Of a stretch of DNA of 64,000 nucleotides, positions 41,797-49,787 are shown piece after piece. The DNA comes from Desertimonas flava (lineage in GTDB: Bacteria; Actinomycetota; Acidimicrobiia; Acidimicrobiales; Ilumatobacteraceae), in NCBI RefSeq assembly GCF_003426815.1, contig NZ_QKYK01000012.1:88632-152631 (forward strand), written 5' to 3'. The notes below the pieces were generated by a model. It was not told the DNA's origin, did not search any database, and was given only the letters and a program-made list of their open reading frames with translations. The translations under genes were made by a program, and so were the position numbers. The first letter of the stretch is position 1; every line of letters begins with the position of its first letter.

Positions 41797-43164
41797 ATGA
41801 TCCCCCGACGAATCCTCCTGCTGATCGCCTGTACCTCTCTGTTCGCCCTCGCCGCCGCCGTCCCCGCGGCCTCTGCTGCTGAGGCTGGCGAGACCTCGAC
41901 GCCTCCCGACTCCCCGCCACCCGGCGCCGACGAGCTCCTCGACGCGGCGTTCGAGTACGCCCAGTGCCTGCGCGACAACGGCATCGACGACTACCCCGAT
42001 CCGCGAACCGACGGGGGCGGTCTGGAGATCTCCTCGCCGCTCGACCTCAACACCCACACGAACGAGGAGGTGGCCGTCGCGCAATCCGTGTGCGAGCCGA
42101 TCCTCGCCTCAGCCGCACCGCCGGTCGAGCCTCCGCCCGACGCCGGCGGTGGCGGTGGTGCCGGGGCCGACGGCGGCCCGTCGGAGTGGGAGGCGATCAC
42201 GCCGGGCGGCGACTGCGAGTGCGCGGACGGCAGCGAGTTCACATTCTGGGACCGCGACGCCGACCCGACCCGCGTCGTGCTCTACCTGGACGGTGGCGGC
42301 GCGTGCACCGACGCCCTCACGTGCGCCTTCACGGGGAGCAACGGCGAGAGCGACTTCTACACCTGGAGCATCGGCGGCAAGGACCCCGGGTTCCCCGGAA
42401 GGGGGATCCTCGACCTCGACCACGCCGACAATCCCTTCGCCGAGCACAGCTTCGTCTTCGTCGGCTCCTGTACCGGCGACGCCGATCTCGGCGACTCGAC
42501 GCACGAGTACTCCCCCGACCTGACGGTGGAGCACAACGGCTTCGTCAACGGCTCGGCGGCCATCGACCACCTCGCCGAGCACTTTCCCGACGCCACCCAG
42601 GTGGTCGTCGTCGGCAACACCGGCGGGTCGGTGTCGGCTCCGCTGTACGGTGGGCTCGTCGCCGATCGGCTTCCCGACGCCGAGGTGATCGTCATCGGCG
42701 CCGGTTCGGGCCACTGGCCCGACGATCCCGATCTCAACGTCGCCGTGCTCGACGAGCTGTGGGGCGCGTACGGGAACATGCCCGACTGGGACGTGAACGA
42801 GGGCCTGACCGCCGGCGAGTGGGGCATCCCCCGCTTCTGGATCCAGGCCGGGCTCCACGACCCCGGCATCGTGATGGCGCGGTTCGACTTCGCGTACGAC
42901 CCGAACGCCGGGCGAGCGCTCGAGAGCCTCGGCCTCGACGGCACCACGCTGGGGAACATCGACGCCAACGACGCCGCGATCGAAGCGGCCGGCGTCGACC
43001 TGCACACGTTCACGGCCGCCGGCGACGGCCACCGCGTGCTCGAGCGCGACGACTTCTACGTCCTCGAGGAGGGCGGCGTCACGCTGGTGGAGTGGCTCGC
43101 CGCCTTGCTGGCTGGGGACCCGCTCGACGACGTCCGTTGCGTCGACTGCGCAGCGCCGTCGTGA
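41797..43164 (+). CDS. Secreted pectin-acetylesterase-like hydrolase
   Basis: 455 residues. A signal peptide (RRILLLIACTSLFALAAAVPAASA) is followed by an AFEYAQCLRDNGIDDYPDP module, a Cys-containing domain frequent in secreted actinobacterial proteins. A Gly-rich linker leads to a pectinacetylesterase/Notum-like domain: VVLYLDGGGACTD (oxyanion region), FVFVGSCTGDADLGD and VVVVGNTGGSVSAPLYGGLV, with GDGHRVL as the catalytic His. The nucleophile motif is usually GxSAGG; here it is GNTGGS (273-278), with Thr in the Ser place, so activity is uncertain. Confidence 0.7.
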   Translation: MIPRRILLLIACTSLFALAAAVPAASAAEAGETSTPPDSPPPGADELLDAAFEYAQCLRDNGIDDYPDPRTDGGGLEISSPLDLNTHTNEEVAVAQSVCEPILASAAPPVEPPPDAGGGGGAGADGGPSEWEAITPGGDCECADGSEFTFWDRDADPTRVVLYLDGGGACTDALTCAFTGSNGESDFYTWSIGGKDPGFPGRGILDLDHADNPFAEHSFVFVGSCTGDADLGDSTHEYSPDLTVEHNGFVNGSAAIDHLAEHFPDATQVVVVGNTGGSVSAPLYGGLVADRLPDAEVIVIGAGSGHWPDDPDLNVAVLDELWGAYGNMPDWDVNEGLTAGEWGIPRFWIQAGLHDPGIVMARFDFAYDPNAGRALESLGLDGTTLGNIDANDAAIEAAGVDLHTFTAAGDGHRVLERDDFYVLEEGGVTLVEWLAALLAGDPLDDVRCVDCAAPS

Positions 43165-43181
43165 TCTCCCCGAAAACGAAC

Positions 43182-43214
43182 GTGACGGCCGGTGCCCAGG
43201 GCACCGGCCGTCAC
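43182..43214. terminator. Perfect palindrome between convergent genes
   Basis: 16-bp arms GTGACGGCCGGTGCCC and its complement around a single A, between the esterase-like gene and sod. Likely a bidirectional terminator; its GTGCCC-A-GGGCAC centre is like that of two other palindromes in the window. Confidence 0.75.
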
Positions 43215-43251
43215 CGCGGACGAGCGGGGGGCGCCACCGGCGCCCGCACGG

Positions 43252-43827
43252 TCAGAGGGCGTCTTCGAGGAGCTGCCAGTTGATCAGGTGGTCGAGGAAG
43301 ACGTCGACGTAGTTCGGCCGCGCGTTGCGGTAGTCGATGTAGTAGGCGTGCTCCCACACGTCGCACGTGAGGACGGCGTTGGAGCCGTGCTTCAGCGGCA
43401 GGTCGGCGTTGCCGGTGCTGGTGATGGCCAGCTTGCCGTCGTCGTAGGTGAGCCAGGTCCACCCAGACCCGAACTGGGCGGTGGCCGACGCCTTGAACTC
43501 CTCGCGGAACTTGTCGTAGCTGCCGAAGGCCTCGTTGATTGCGTCGCCGGCCGCGCCGGTCGGCGCGCCGCCGCCGTTCGGCGACAGCGAGCGCCAGTAG
43601 AGGTTGTGGTTCCAGATCTGCGCCGACTGGTTGAAGAGCTTGCCCTCGGCCTTGAGGATCAGCTCCTCCAGCGACAGGTTCTCGTCCGGGGTCCCGGCGA
43701 CCATCTGGTTCGTCGTGTCGATGTACGCCTTGTGGTGCTTGCCGTGGTGGTACTCGAACGTCTCCGCCGAGAGATGCGGCTGCAGGGCGTCGGTTGCGTA
43801 CGGAAGCTCGGGCAGGGAGAAAGCCAT
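43252..43827 (-). CDS. sodB: Superoxide dismutase (Fe/Mn)
   Basis: 191 residues from the ATG at 43825-43827. The metal ligands are the first His in YHHGKHHKAY, the His in QIWNHNLYW, and Asp and His in DVWEHAYYIDYR. The Gln before IWNH and the FGSGWTWL region resemble iron-type enzymes, but metal choice cannot be fixed from sequence. It detoxifies superoxide in the cytoplasm. Complete length for the family. Confidence 0.93.
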   Translation of the reverse strand: MAFSLPELPYATDALQPHLSAETFEYHHGKHHKAYIDTTNQMVAGTPDENLSLEELILKAEGKLFNQSAQIWNHNLYWRSLSPNGGGAPTGAAGDAINEAFGSYDKFREEFKASATAQFGSGWTWLTYDDGKLAITSTGNADLPLKHGSNAVLTCDVWEHAYYIDYRNARPNYVDVFLDHLINWQLLEDAL

Positions 43828-43952
43828 GACCCAGGTGTACCGCTTTTCGACAGCGATTACTCCCCCCAATTCTCGATCCGCGTGTGAACTTCGGCGTCGG
43901 GTCGGTCGCGACCGCGACGGGACGACCCCGACACCCCCGGTACGGTGGCCTG

Positions 43953-44372
43953 ATGCACATCGTGTCGGCTCTGTTCGTCGAGAACTTCGAGATGCGCCAA
44001 GCGCCCGGACCATCCACGCGGATCGACATCACCGGGGCGATGTTCTCGATGGCGGCCCCGTCGCGGGCTCCCCTCACGATCACGCCCCACCTCGTCGCGC
44101 TGATCTACTGCCCGCCTGCGGACTCCGGCCAGGGCGTGTTCGAGGTCGTGTTCCGCCGCACCGGCGACCCACTCGGCACCGACGTACCGGCCGTCGACGA
44201 CGAGCACGTGGCCCGCAACGTCAGCCCGTTCACCGTCGAGCCCGGCAAGTTCACCTACCGACTGGTTCGGGGCGAGCTGGAGTTCCCGGACTACGGCCCG
44301 GTGTTCGCCCACTGCCGCATCGACCGCGGCCCGTGGCTCGTGGTGCCGTTCACGCTCCTGCCGCCCGCCTGA
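43953..44372 (+). CDS. DUF6941-like protein
   Basis: 139 residues, mostly beta strands (MHIVSALFVENFEMR; ALIYCPPADSG; FRRTGDPLGTD; WLVVPFTLL). It resembles the DUF6941 group of small bacterial proteins that begin with a cAxxAExxxxD-like segment. Function unknown. It is divergent from sod, 125 bp away, and independent of tkt. Confidence 0.55.
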   Translation: MHIVSALFVENFEMRQAPGPSTRIDITGAMFSMAAPSRAPLTITPHLVALIYCPPADSGQGVFEVVFRRTGDPLGTDVPAVDDEHVARNVSPFTVEPGKFTYRLVRGELEFPDYGPVFAHCRIDRGPWLVVPFTLLPPA

Positions 44373-44403
44373 ACCAGCCGATCGGGACGGGCCAGACATC
44401 CCG

Positions 44404-44490
44404 AGTCTCAGGACGCGATACTCGTCGCCGTCTGGGAAACCATCGACGGGGTCCGGCCTCCGATCACCTGGACCGACGGCGACTGAGACT
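44404..44490. terminator. Long imperfect hairpin before tkt
   Basis: AGTCTCAG and GTCGCCGTC pair with GACGGCGAC and CTGAGACT further right, giving a 17-bp stem with one 12-base bulge. It sits between the DUF6941-like gene and tkt and could end transcription of the former. Confidence 0.4.
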
Positions 44491-44623
44491 GAGAAAACGG
44501 ATCGGTCGACTCGGCACTCGCCAGCGCCGACTGGTGCCGCGACCGCGCCGTTGCCCGTCGGGGCCCCGCTTCGCCCCCGACCCCCTGAATCAGCGGTCGC
44601 GGCGACGGGTAGGGTCGGAGCCG

Positions 44624-46597
44624 ATGCCTGCCACCTTGTCGCCCGAGCTCGAGTCCCAAGCCATCTCGATGATCCGCGGCTTCGCCATGGATGCTCCGCT
44701 GCACGCGAAGAGCGGCCACCAGGGCACCGCGATGGCTCTCGCCCCGCTGGGACACGTGCTCTTCAGCCGGGTGATGAAGCACAACCCGGCGGACCCGAAC
44801 TGGCCCGACCGCGACCGGTTCGTGTTGTCCAACGGCCATGCGTCGATCCTTCAGTATTCGCTGCTGTACCTGTCGGGATATGGCCTCGAGCTCGACGATC
44901 TGCGGGCGTTCCGCTCGTTCGGCTCGCGGACGCCGGGCCATCCCGAGGCCGGACACACGCCCGGCGTCGAGGTCACCACCGGGCCCCTTGGCCAGGGATT
45001 TGCCAACGCCGTCGGCATGGCGGTGGCCGAGCGGGTGCTCCGCGACCGCTTCGGCAGCGCCCTCGTCGACCACCACATCTGGGCGATCGCCGGTGACGGC
45101 TGCCTGATGGAGGGGGTGAGCCACGAGGCCGCCTCGCTCGCCGGGCACCTCGGGCTCGGCCGGCTCAACGTCGTGTTCGACGACAACCGCATCACCATCG
45201 ACGGGTCCACGCAGCTCGCCAGCACCGACGACGTCGGCCAGCGCTTCGAAGCCTACGGCTGGCACGTCGAGTACCTCGGCGAGATCGCCGACGACCCCGA
45301 CGCCCTCGAGGCGGCGCTGCTCGCCGCCAAGGCGGTCGAGGACCGGCCCAGTCTGCTCATCCTGCGCTCTCACATCGGCACGCCGTCGCCGAAGTGGACC
45401 GACGAGCACGAGGCCCATGGCAACCCGTTCACCGCCGCCGACGTCACCGAGACCAAGGCCGTGATGGGGATTCCGGACGAACCGTTCTGGTCCCCCGACG
45501 ACGTGGTCAGCGCCTACCGCGACGCCACCGCCGAGCTCGCCGCGGCCGACTACGAGCGCTGGCAGAAGTCGCTCGACGCGATCGAGCCGGCCGAGCGCGA
45601 GGCGTGGGACGCGGCGTGGAGCGGTCGCGGCACCCCCGGGTGGGAGGATCGCCTCCCGAGCTTCGAGCAGGGCGAGAACATCGCCACCCGACAGGTGATC
45701 GCCAAGGCCGTCGGCGCCGCCCTCGATCGGTTCCCCGGCCTGGTCTCCGGTGCCGCCGACCTCACGGGCAACACCGGCACCAAGCTTCCCGACGCCACCG
45801 CCCAGACCGCCGAGACACCCGGCGGCCGCCAGACGTACTACGGCATCCGCGAGCACGGGATGGGCTCGACGATGGTCGGCATGGCCCGCCACGGCGGCAT
45901 CCTTCCGATCGGCGGCACGTTCTTCGTGTTCTCCGACTACATGAAGCCGTCGGTGCGGCTGGCCGCGCTGTCCCGGGCCAAGGTCGTGTTCGTGTACTCG
46001 CACGACTCGGTTGGCGTCGGCGAAGACGGCCCGACCCATCAGCCGATCGAGCATCTCGCCGCCCTGCGCGCCATTCCCGGCCTGCAGGTCATCCGCCCCG
46101 CCGACGCCAACGAGACCGTGGCCGCCTGGAAGGCCGCCGTGGAGATCGACGGCCCCACCGCCCTCGTGCTGTCGCGCCAGGGCATCCCGGTGCGCACCGA
46201 CGGCTCGGCCGTGGAACGCGGCGGCGGCATCGTCCGTGCCGTCGACGGCACACCCGACCTCGTGATCGTGGCCACCGGCAGCGAGGTCGCGCTGTCGATC
46301 GACGCCGCCGACCGGCTCGCCGGATCCGGCACGCAGGTGCAGGTGGTCAGCCTCCCCAGCTGGGACCGTCTGGCCCGACAGGACCGGGGCTACCGGGACA
46401 CCCTGTTCCCGGCCGGCGTGCCGGTGTTGTCGGTGGAGGCTGGGGCGACGTTCGGGTGGGAGCGCTTCGCCGACGACTGCGTCGGCATCGACCGCTTCGG
46501 CGCCAGCGCGCCTGGCGACGTCGTGCTGCGCGAGCTCGGCATCAACGTCGATCATGTCGTGGAGCGCGCCACCGCACTGCTCGCAGACCGTGCGTGA
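44624..46597 (+). CDS. tkt: Transketolase
   Basis: 657 residues from the ATG at 44624. KSGHQGTAMALAPLGHVLFS near residue 30, the thiamin-diphosphate fold GPLGQGFANAVGMAVAE near 120, and GDGCLMEGVSHEAASLAGHL followed by NVVFDDN near 160 are the family marks. The pyrimidine-binding half has GIREHGMGSTMVGMARHGG and SHDSVGVGEDGPTHQPIEHL. It moves two-carbon units between sugar phosphates. tal follows on the same strand. Confidence 0.95.
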   Translation: MPATLSPELESQAISMIRGFAMDAPLHAKSGHQGTAMALAPLGHVLFSRVMKHNPADPNWPDRDRFVLSNGHASILQYSLLYLSGYGLELDDLRAFRSFGSRTPGHPEAGHTPGVEVTTGPLGQGFANAVGMAVAERVLRDRFGSALVDHHIWAIAGDGCLMEGVSHEAASLAGHLGLGRLNVVFDDNRITIDGSTQLASTDDVGQRFEAYGWHVEYLGEIADDPDALEAALLAAKAVEDRPSLLILRSHIGTPSPKWTDEHEAHGNPFTAADVTETKAVMGIPDEPFWSPDDVVSAYRDATAELAAADYERWQKSLDAIEPAEREAWDAAWSGRGTPGWEDRLPSFEQGENIATRQVIAKAVGAALDRFPGLVSGAADLTGNTGTKLPDATAQTAETPGGRQTYYGIREHGMGSTMVGMARHGGILPIGGTFFVFSDYMKPSVRLAALSRAKVVFVYSHDSVGVGEDGPTHQPIEHLAALRAIPGLQVIRPADANETVAAWKAAVEIDGPTALVLSRQGIPVRTDGSAVERGGGIVRAVDGTPDLVIVATGSEVALSIDAADRLAGSGTQVQVVSLPSWDRLARQDRGYRDTLFPAGVPVLSVEAGATFGWERFADDCVGIDRFGASAPGDVVLRELGINVDHVVERATALLADRA

Positions 46598-46666
46598 CAC
46601 TCGCTGACGCCCGGCCGCGACGGCCATCGGGTGCGCCGCCGTGATCTGCGGCCGTAGGGTGGACGT

Positions 46667-47776
46667 ATGGAACGACTGGTTCAGCTTCATGAGCAGTTCG
46701 ATCAGAGCCCGTGGCTCGACAACCTGAAGCGGGGCTACATCACGTCGGGGCAGCTCGCCGAGCTGCGCGACGGCGGCATCCGCGGCCTGACGTCCAATCC
46801 GACGATCTTCCAGAAGGCGATCCAGGGTTCCGCCGACTACGACGACCAGTTCCGCGGCCTCACGACGGACGACCACCCGGTGATCGACGACTACTGGGCG
46901 ATGGTGCTCCAGGACATCAACGGGGCCCTCGACGTGTTCGACCCCGTCTACGAGTCGTCGAACGGCATCGACGGCTACGTGAGCGTCGAGGTCGACCCCG
47001 GACTCGCCAACGACGGTCCGGGCACCGAGGCGGCCGCCCGGCAGCTGCACGAGCAGGTGGCCCGGCGCAACCTGATGGTGAAGATCCCGGCCACCGAAGC
47101 CGGCGTCGCGCCGATCCAGCAGATGATCGCCGAAGGCCGCAACATCAACGTGACGCTGATCTTCAGCCTCGACCGCTACCAGGCGGTGATGGACGCGTAC
47201 ATCGCCGGCCTCGAGGCGTTCGCCACCGATCCCGACGCCGACCTGTCGAAGGTGGCGAGCGTCGCCAGCTTCTTCATCTCCCGCGTCGACACCGAGGTCG
47301 ACCGTCGTCTCGACGCGATCGGCACGCCCGAGGCGCTGGCCCTGCGGGGCAAGGCCGCCATCGCCCAGGGCAAGCTGGCCTACCGGCAGTTCCAGCAGAC
47401 GTTCTCCGGTGATCGTTGGGAGGCCCTGGCGGCCCGCGGCGCCCGGGTGCAGCGCCCGCTGTGGGCGAGCACGTCGACGAAGAATCCCGACTACCCCGAC
47501 ACGCTGTACGTCGACGAGCTGATCGGTCCCAACACGGTGAACACGCTGCCCGACGCCACCATCGAGGCCTTCGCCGATCACGGCACGCTGGCCCGCCGGG
47601 TGGATGCCGACGTCGACCAGGCCGAGGCGACCTGGGCGGCGCTGGCCGATGTCGGCGTCGACATGGACGACGTGGCCGACACGCTCGAGCGCGAGGGCGT
47701 GTCGAGCTTCCAGAAGAGCTTCACCGAGCTCATCGACGCCCTCGAGACCAAGGCCAGCGAGCTCCGCGCCAGCTGA
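46667..47776 (+). CDS. tal: Transaldolase
   Basis: 369 residues, the size of actinobacterial transaldolases. SPWLDNLKRGYITSG at the start, LTSNPTIFQKAIQGS near 42, VSVEVDPGLAND near 108, the Schiff-base lysine in NLMVKIPATEAG near 140 and NVTLIFSLDRY near 162. It exchanges dihydroxyacetone units between sugar phosphates. The 69-bp gap after tkt suggests joint expression. Confidence 0.94.
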   Translation: MERLVQLHEQFDQSPWLDNLKRGYITSGQLAELRDGGIRGLTSNPTIFQKAIQGSADYDDQFRGLTTDDHPVIDDYWAMVLQDINGALDVFDPVYESSNGIDGYVSVEVDPGLANDGPGTEAAARQLHEQVARRNLMVKIPATEAGVAPIQQMIAEGRNINVTLIFSLDRYQAVMDAYIAGLEAFATDPDADLSKVASVASFFISRVDTEVDRRLDAIGTPEALALRGKAAIAQGKLAYRQFQQTFSGDRWEALAARGARVQRPLWASTSTKNPDYPDTLYVDELIGPNTVNTLPDATIEAFADHGTLARRVDADVDQAEATWAALADVGVDMDDVADTLEREGVSSFQKSFTELIDALETKASELRAS

Positions 47777-47800
47777 CCCCGCTCGCCGTCCTCGGTTCCT

Positions 47801-47864
47801 CATCCGAGTACAAGCGGACCCGAGTACCCGGGGGCCCCGATTCCGGCCCTTCCGTACTCGGATG
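47801..47864. terminator. Inverted repeat between tal and convergent gene
   Basis: CATCCGAGTAC and GTACTCGGATG, 11-bp perfect arms, with a third GAGTAC copy inside. Likely terminator for both genes. Confidence 0.6.
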
Positions 47865-47872
47865 GGAGACGG

Positions 47873-48754
47873 TCAGCGAGGGGTGGTGGACGGCGGGGTG
47901 CCGGGCCGGCAGCCGTGGCCGGGGAGCACCGGCTGGGCGGCGACGGCGTAGGTCACGCCGTCGTCGACGAATGTGGCGCCGACCACGGCGTCGGCGAGGA
48001 GCGTCACCGTCGCCGGATCGTCGACGATGACGCAGTCGGTCGCATCGGCCAGCCGGACGGTCGGGTCGGGCCAGGCAACCGGCTCGGGCGCCGGGTACGG
48101 CGGTCCGACTCTCACGACCCCGGTCGCCGGCGATGCCTGGTCGACCGGGTCAGCGGGGGCCGCCTGGATGGCGACCGCTGATGGCGGCTCGTAGGTCGCG
48201 GTGCCGTCCGCGACCACCTCGTCGGCGATCGAGCGCAGCAAGGCGGCGAACTCGGCGACGGCGGCGCGCTGCGGATCCTCCTCGTCGTCGACGAGGCCGT
48301 CGACCACGTGGACCTGGCGGGCCTCGCCGGCGCCGACGACGACCCAGGTCCGCGGCGCGTCGACGATCGCCAGGTTCGGCGCGTACTGCGGAGCCGCATC
48401 GGTCAGCCCGAGCGCCTCGGCCCGGTCCACCACGAGATCGACGGCAGCGGCGTCGATCTGCGCGCGGGCGTAGCCGTCGAGCAGATACGGCGGAGCGTCC
48501 AGGAGAAGCCGGATGGCGGGGTCGAGGGCCAGCACCGATCCGTCGTCGTAGACGGCGACCGTCGGTCCGCTCGGCACGAACGGCGGCGTCACGGGGAACA
48601 GTCCCTGGACGGTCAGGCTGGCCACGAGCTCACCGACGGGTGCGCCGGCGGCCGGCTCGCCGGATTCGGAGAACGCGGCGCCTGCAACTGGGGCCGCGCA
48701 CATGCTGGTGATCGCCGCCAGCGACGTGATGGTCGTCAACCGGATCAGAGCCAT
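47873..48754 (-). CDS. Secreted protein of unknown function
   Basis: 293 residues from the ATG at 48752-48754, giving a signal peptide (LTTITSLAAITSMCAAPVAGAA). The mature part has GPTVAVYDDGSVLALD, LLDGYARAQIDAAAVDLVVD and WVVVGAGEARQVHVVDG. It resembles exported proteins of unknown function that measure an imbalance of electron carriers, but I cannot name a family. It is divergent from the SDR gene. Confidence 0.6.
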   Translation of the reverse strand: MALIRLTTITSLAAITSMCAAPVAGAAFSESGEPAAGAPVGELVASLTVQGLFPVTPPFVPSGPTVAVYDDGSVLALDPAIRLLLDAPPYLLDGYARAQIDAAAVDLVVDRAEALGLTDAAPQYAPNLAIVDAPRTWVVVGAGEARQVHVVDGLVDDEEDPQRAAVAEFAALLRSIADEVVADGTATYEPPSAVAIQAAPADPVDQASPATGVVRVGPPYPAPEPVAWPDPTVRLADATDCVIVDDPATVTLLADAVVGATFVDDGVTYAVAAQPVLPGHGCRPGTPPSTTPR

Positions 48755-48850
48755 ACCGCTCAGACGCCCCAGGCCGCCGCACGGTTCCATCGAGCGCGCA
48801 CCGGGTGCCGTCCGGCTGCCCGCCGGATCACCCCGACCGAGTCGGCTCCA

Positions 48851-48904
48851 CGGGAAGTGCTGACGGGACGCGCTCCCACGAGCCCAGACCGTCAGCACTT
48901 CCCG
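48851..48904. promoter_or_regulatory. Perfect inverted repeat between divergent genes
   Basis: 16-bp arms CGGGAAGTGCTGACGG and its exact complement, 22-base loop, in the 236-bp gap between the secreted-protein gene and the SDR gene. A terminator is not expected here; an operator or a dispersed palindrome is possible. Confidence 0.5.
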
Positions 48905-48990
48905 CCGGCCGAGCCGGCGCCGGCGGTCGTCGGGCACACCGCGCCCGTCCGGTTCGGAGGCGTCCGGCACCCGCGCGGTAGAACCGGGCC

Positions 48991-49749
48991 GTGACTTCTC
49001 TCGACGGCAAGACTGTGCTCATCACCGGCGGCAACGGCGGGATCGGACTCGGGATGGCTTCGGCGGTGGGGCGGGCCGGGGCCCAGGTGGTGATCTGGGG
49101 ACGTGACGAGGCCAAGAACGCTGCTGCCGTCGAACGCCTCACCGGGGAGGGCGTCACGGCCCACGCCTTCGTGTGCGACGTCGGCGACGAGCAGGCCGTG
49201 ATCGACACGTTCGCCGCGTCCGTCGACGCGGCCGGGGGCAGGATCGACTCGGCGTTCGCCAACGCCGGCCGCGGCGGGACCGGCACGTCGTTCCTGAACA
49301 CGACGCTCGAGCAGTGGCGCGCGGTGACGGCGATCAACCTCGACTCGGTGTTCGTCACGCTGCGCACGGCGGCGCGTCACATGGTCGAGCAGGGCGGCGG
49401 CTCGCTGGTCGCCGTGTCGTCGACGTCGGCGATCCACGGGGCCGCCGGCAACGACGCCTACGGTGCGGCGAAGACCGCGCTGCTGGGACTCGTGCGGTCG
49501 ACGGCCGTCGGGCTCGCCCGCTACGGCATCCGCGTCAACGCCCTGGTGCCGGGCTGGACGATCACCGACCTGGCATCCGGTGGCTACAACGACGACCGCT
49601 TCCGCGAGGTCACCACCCGGCGCACGCCGGTGCGCCGTTGGGCCGATCCCGACGAGATGGGTCCCGCCGCGGTGTTCCTCGCCGATCCCGCGGCGACGTT
49701 CCACACCGGTGACACCGTCGTCGTCGACGGCGGCTACACCGTCTTCTGA
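48991..49749 (+). CDS. Short-chain dehydrogenase/reductase
   Basis: 252 residues from a GTG. Nucleotide site TGGNGGIGLGMA near 12-23, CDVGD near 62, NAGRGG near 89, the catalytic Ser in SSTSAIHG near 142, YxxxK as YGAAK near 155, and the C-terminal TGDTVVVDGGYTVF. Classical SDR, NAD(P)-dependent; the substrate is not predictable. Often annotated as 3-oxoacyl-ACP reductase or glucose-1-dehydrogenase, neither of which is shown here. Confidence 0.88.
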   Translation: MTSLDGKTVLITGGNGGIGLGMASAVGRAGAQVVIWGRDEAKNAAAVERLTGEGVTAHAFVCDVGDEQAVIDTFAASVDAAGGRIDSAFANAGRGGTGTSFLNTTLEQWRAVTAINLDSVFVTLRTAARHMVEQGGGSLVAVSSTSAIHGAAGNDAYGAAKTALLGLVRSTAVGLARYGIRVNALVPGWTITDLASGGYNDDRFREVTTRRTPVRRWADPDEMGPAAVFLADPAATFHTGDTVVVDGGYTVF

Positions 49750-49787
49750 CCGCACGCGAATCCCGATCCCGCGGCGGGCGTGAGGTG

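Noticed and set aside
44408..47803. 1131-codon open frame opposite tkt and tal
   Set aside because: It is the antisense of two well-supported enzymes; long antisense frames are expected at this GC content.
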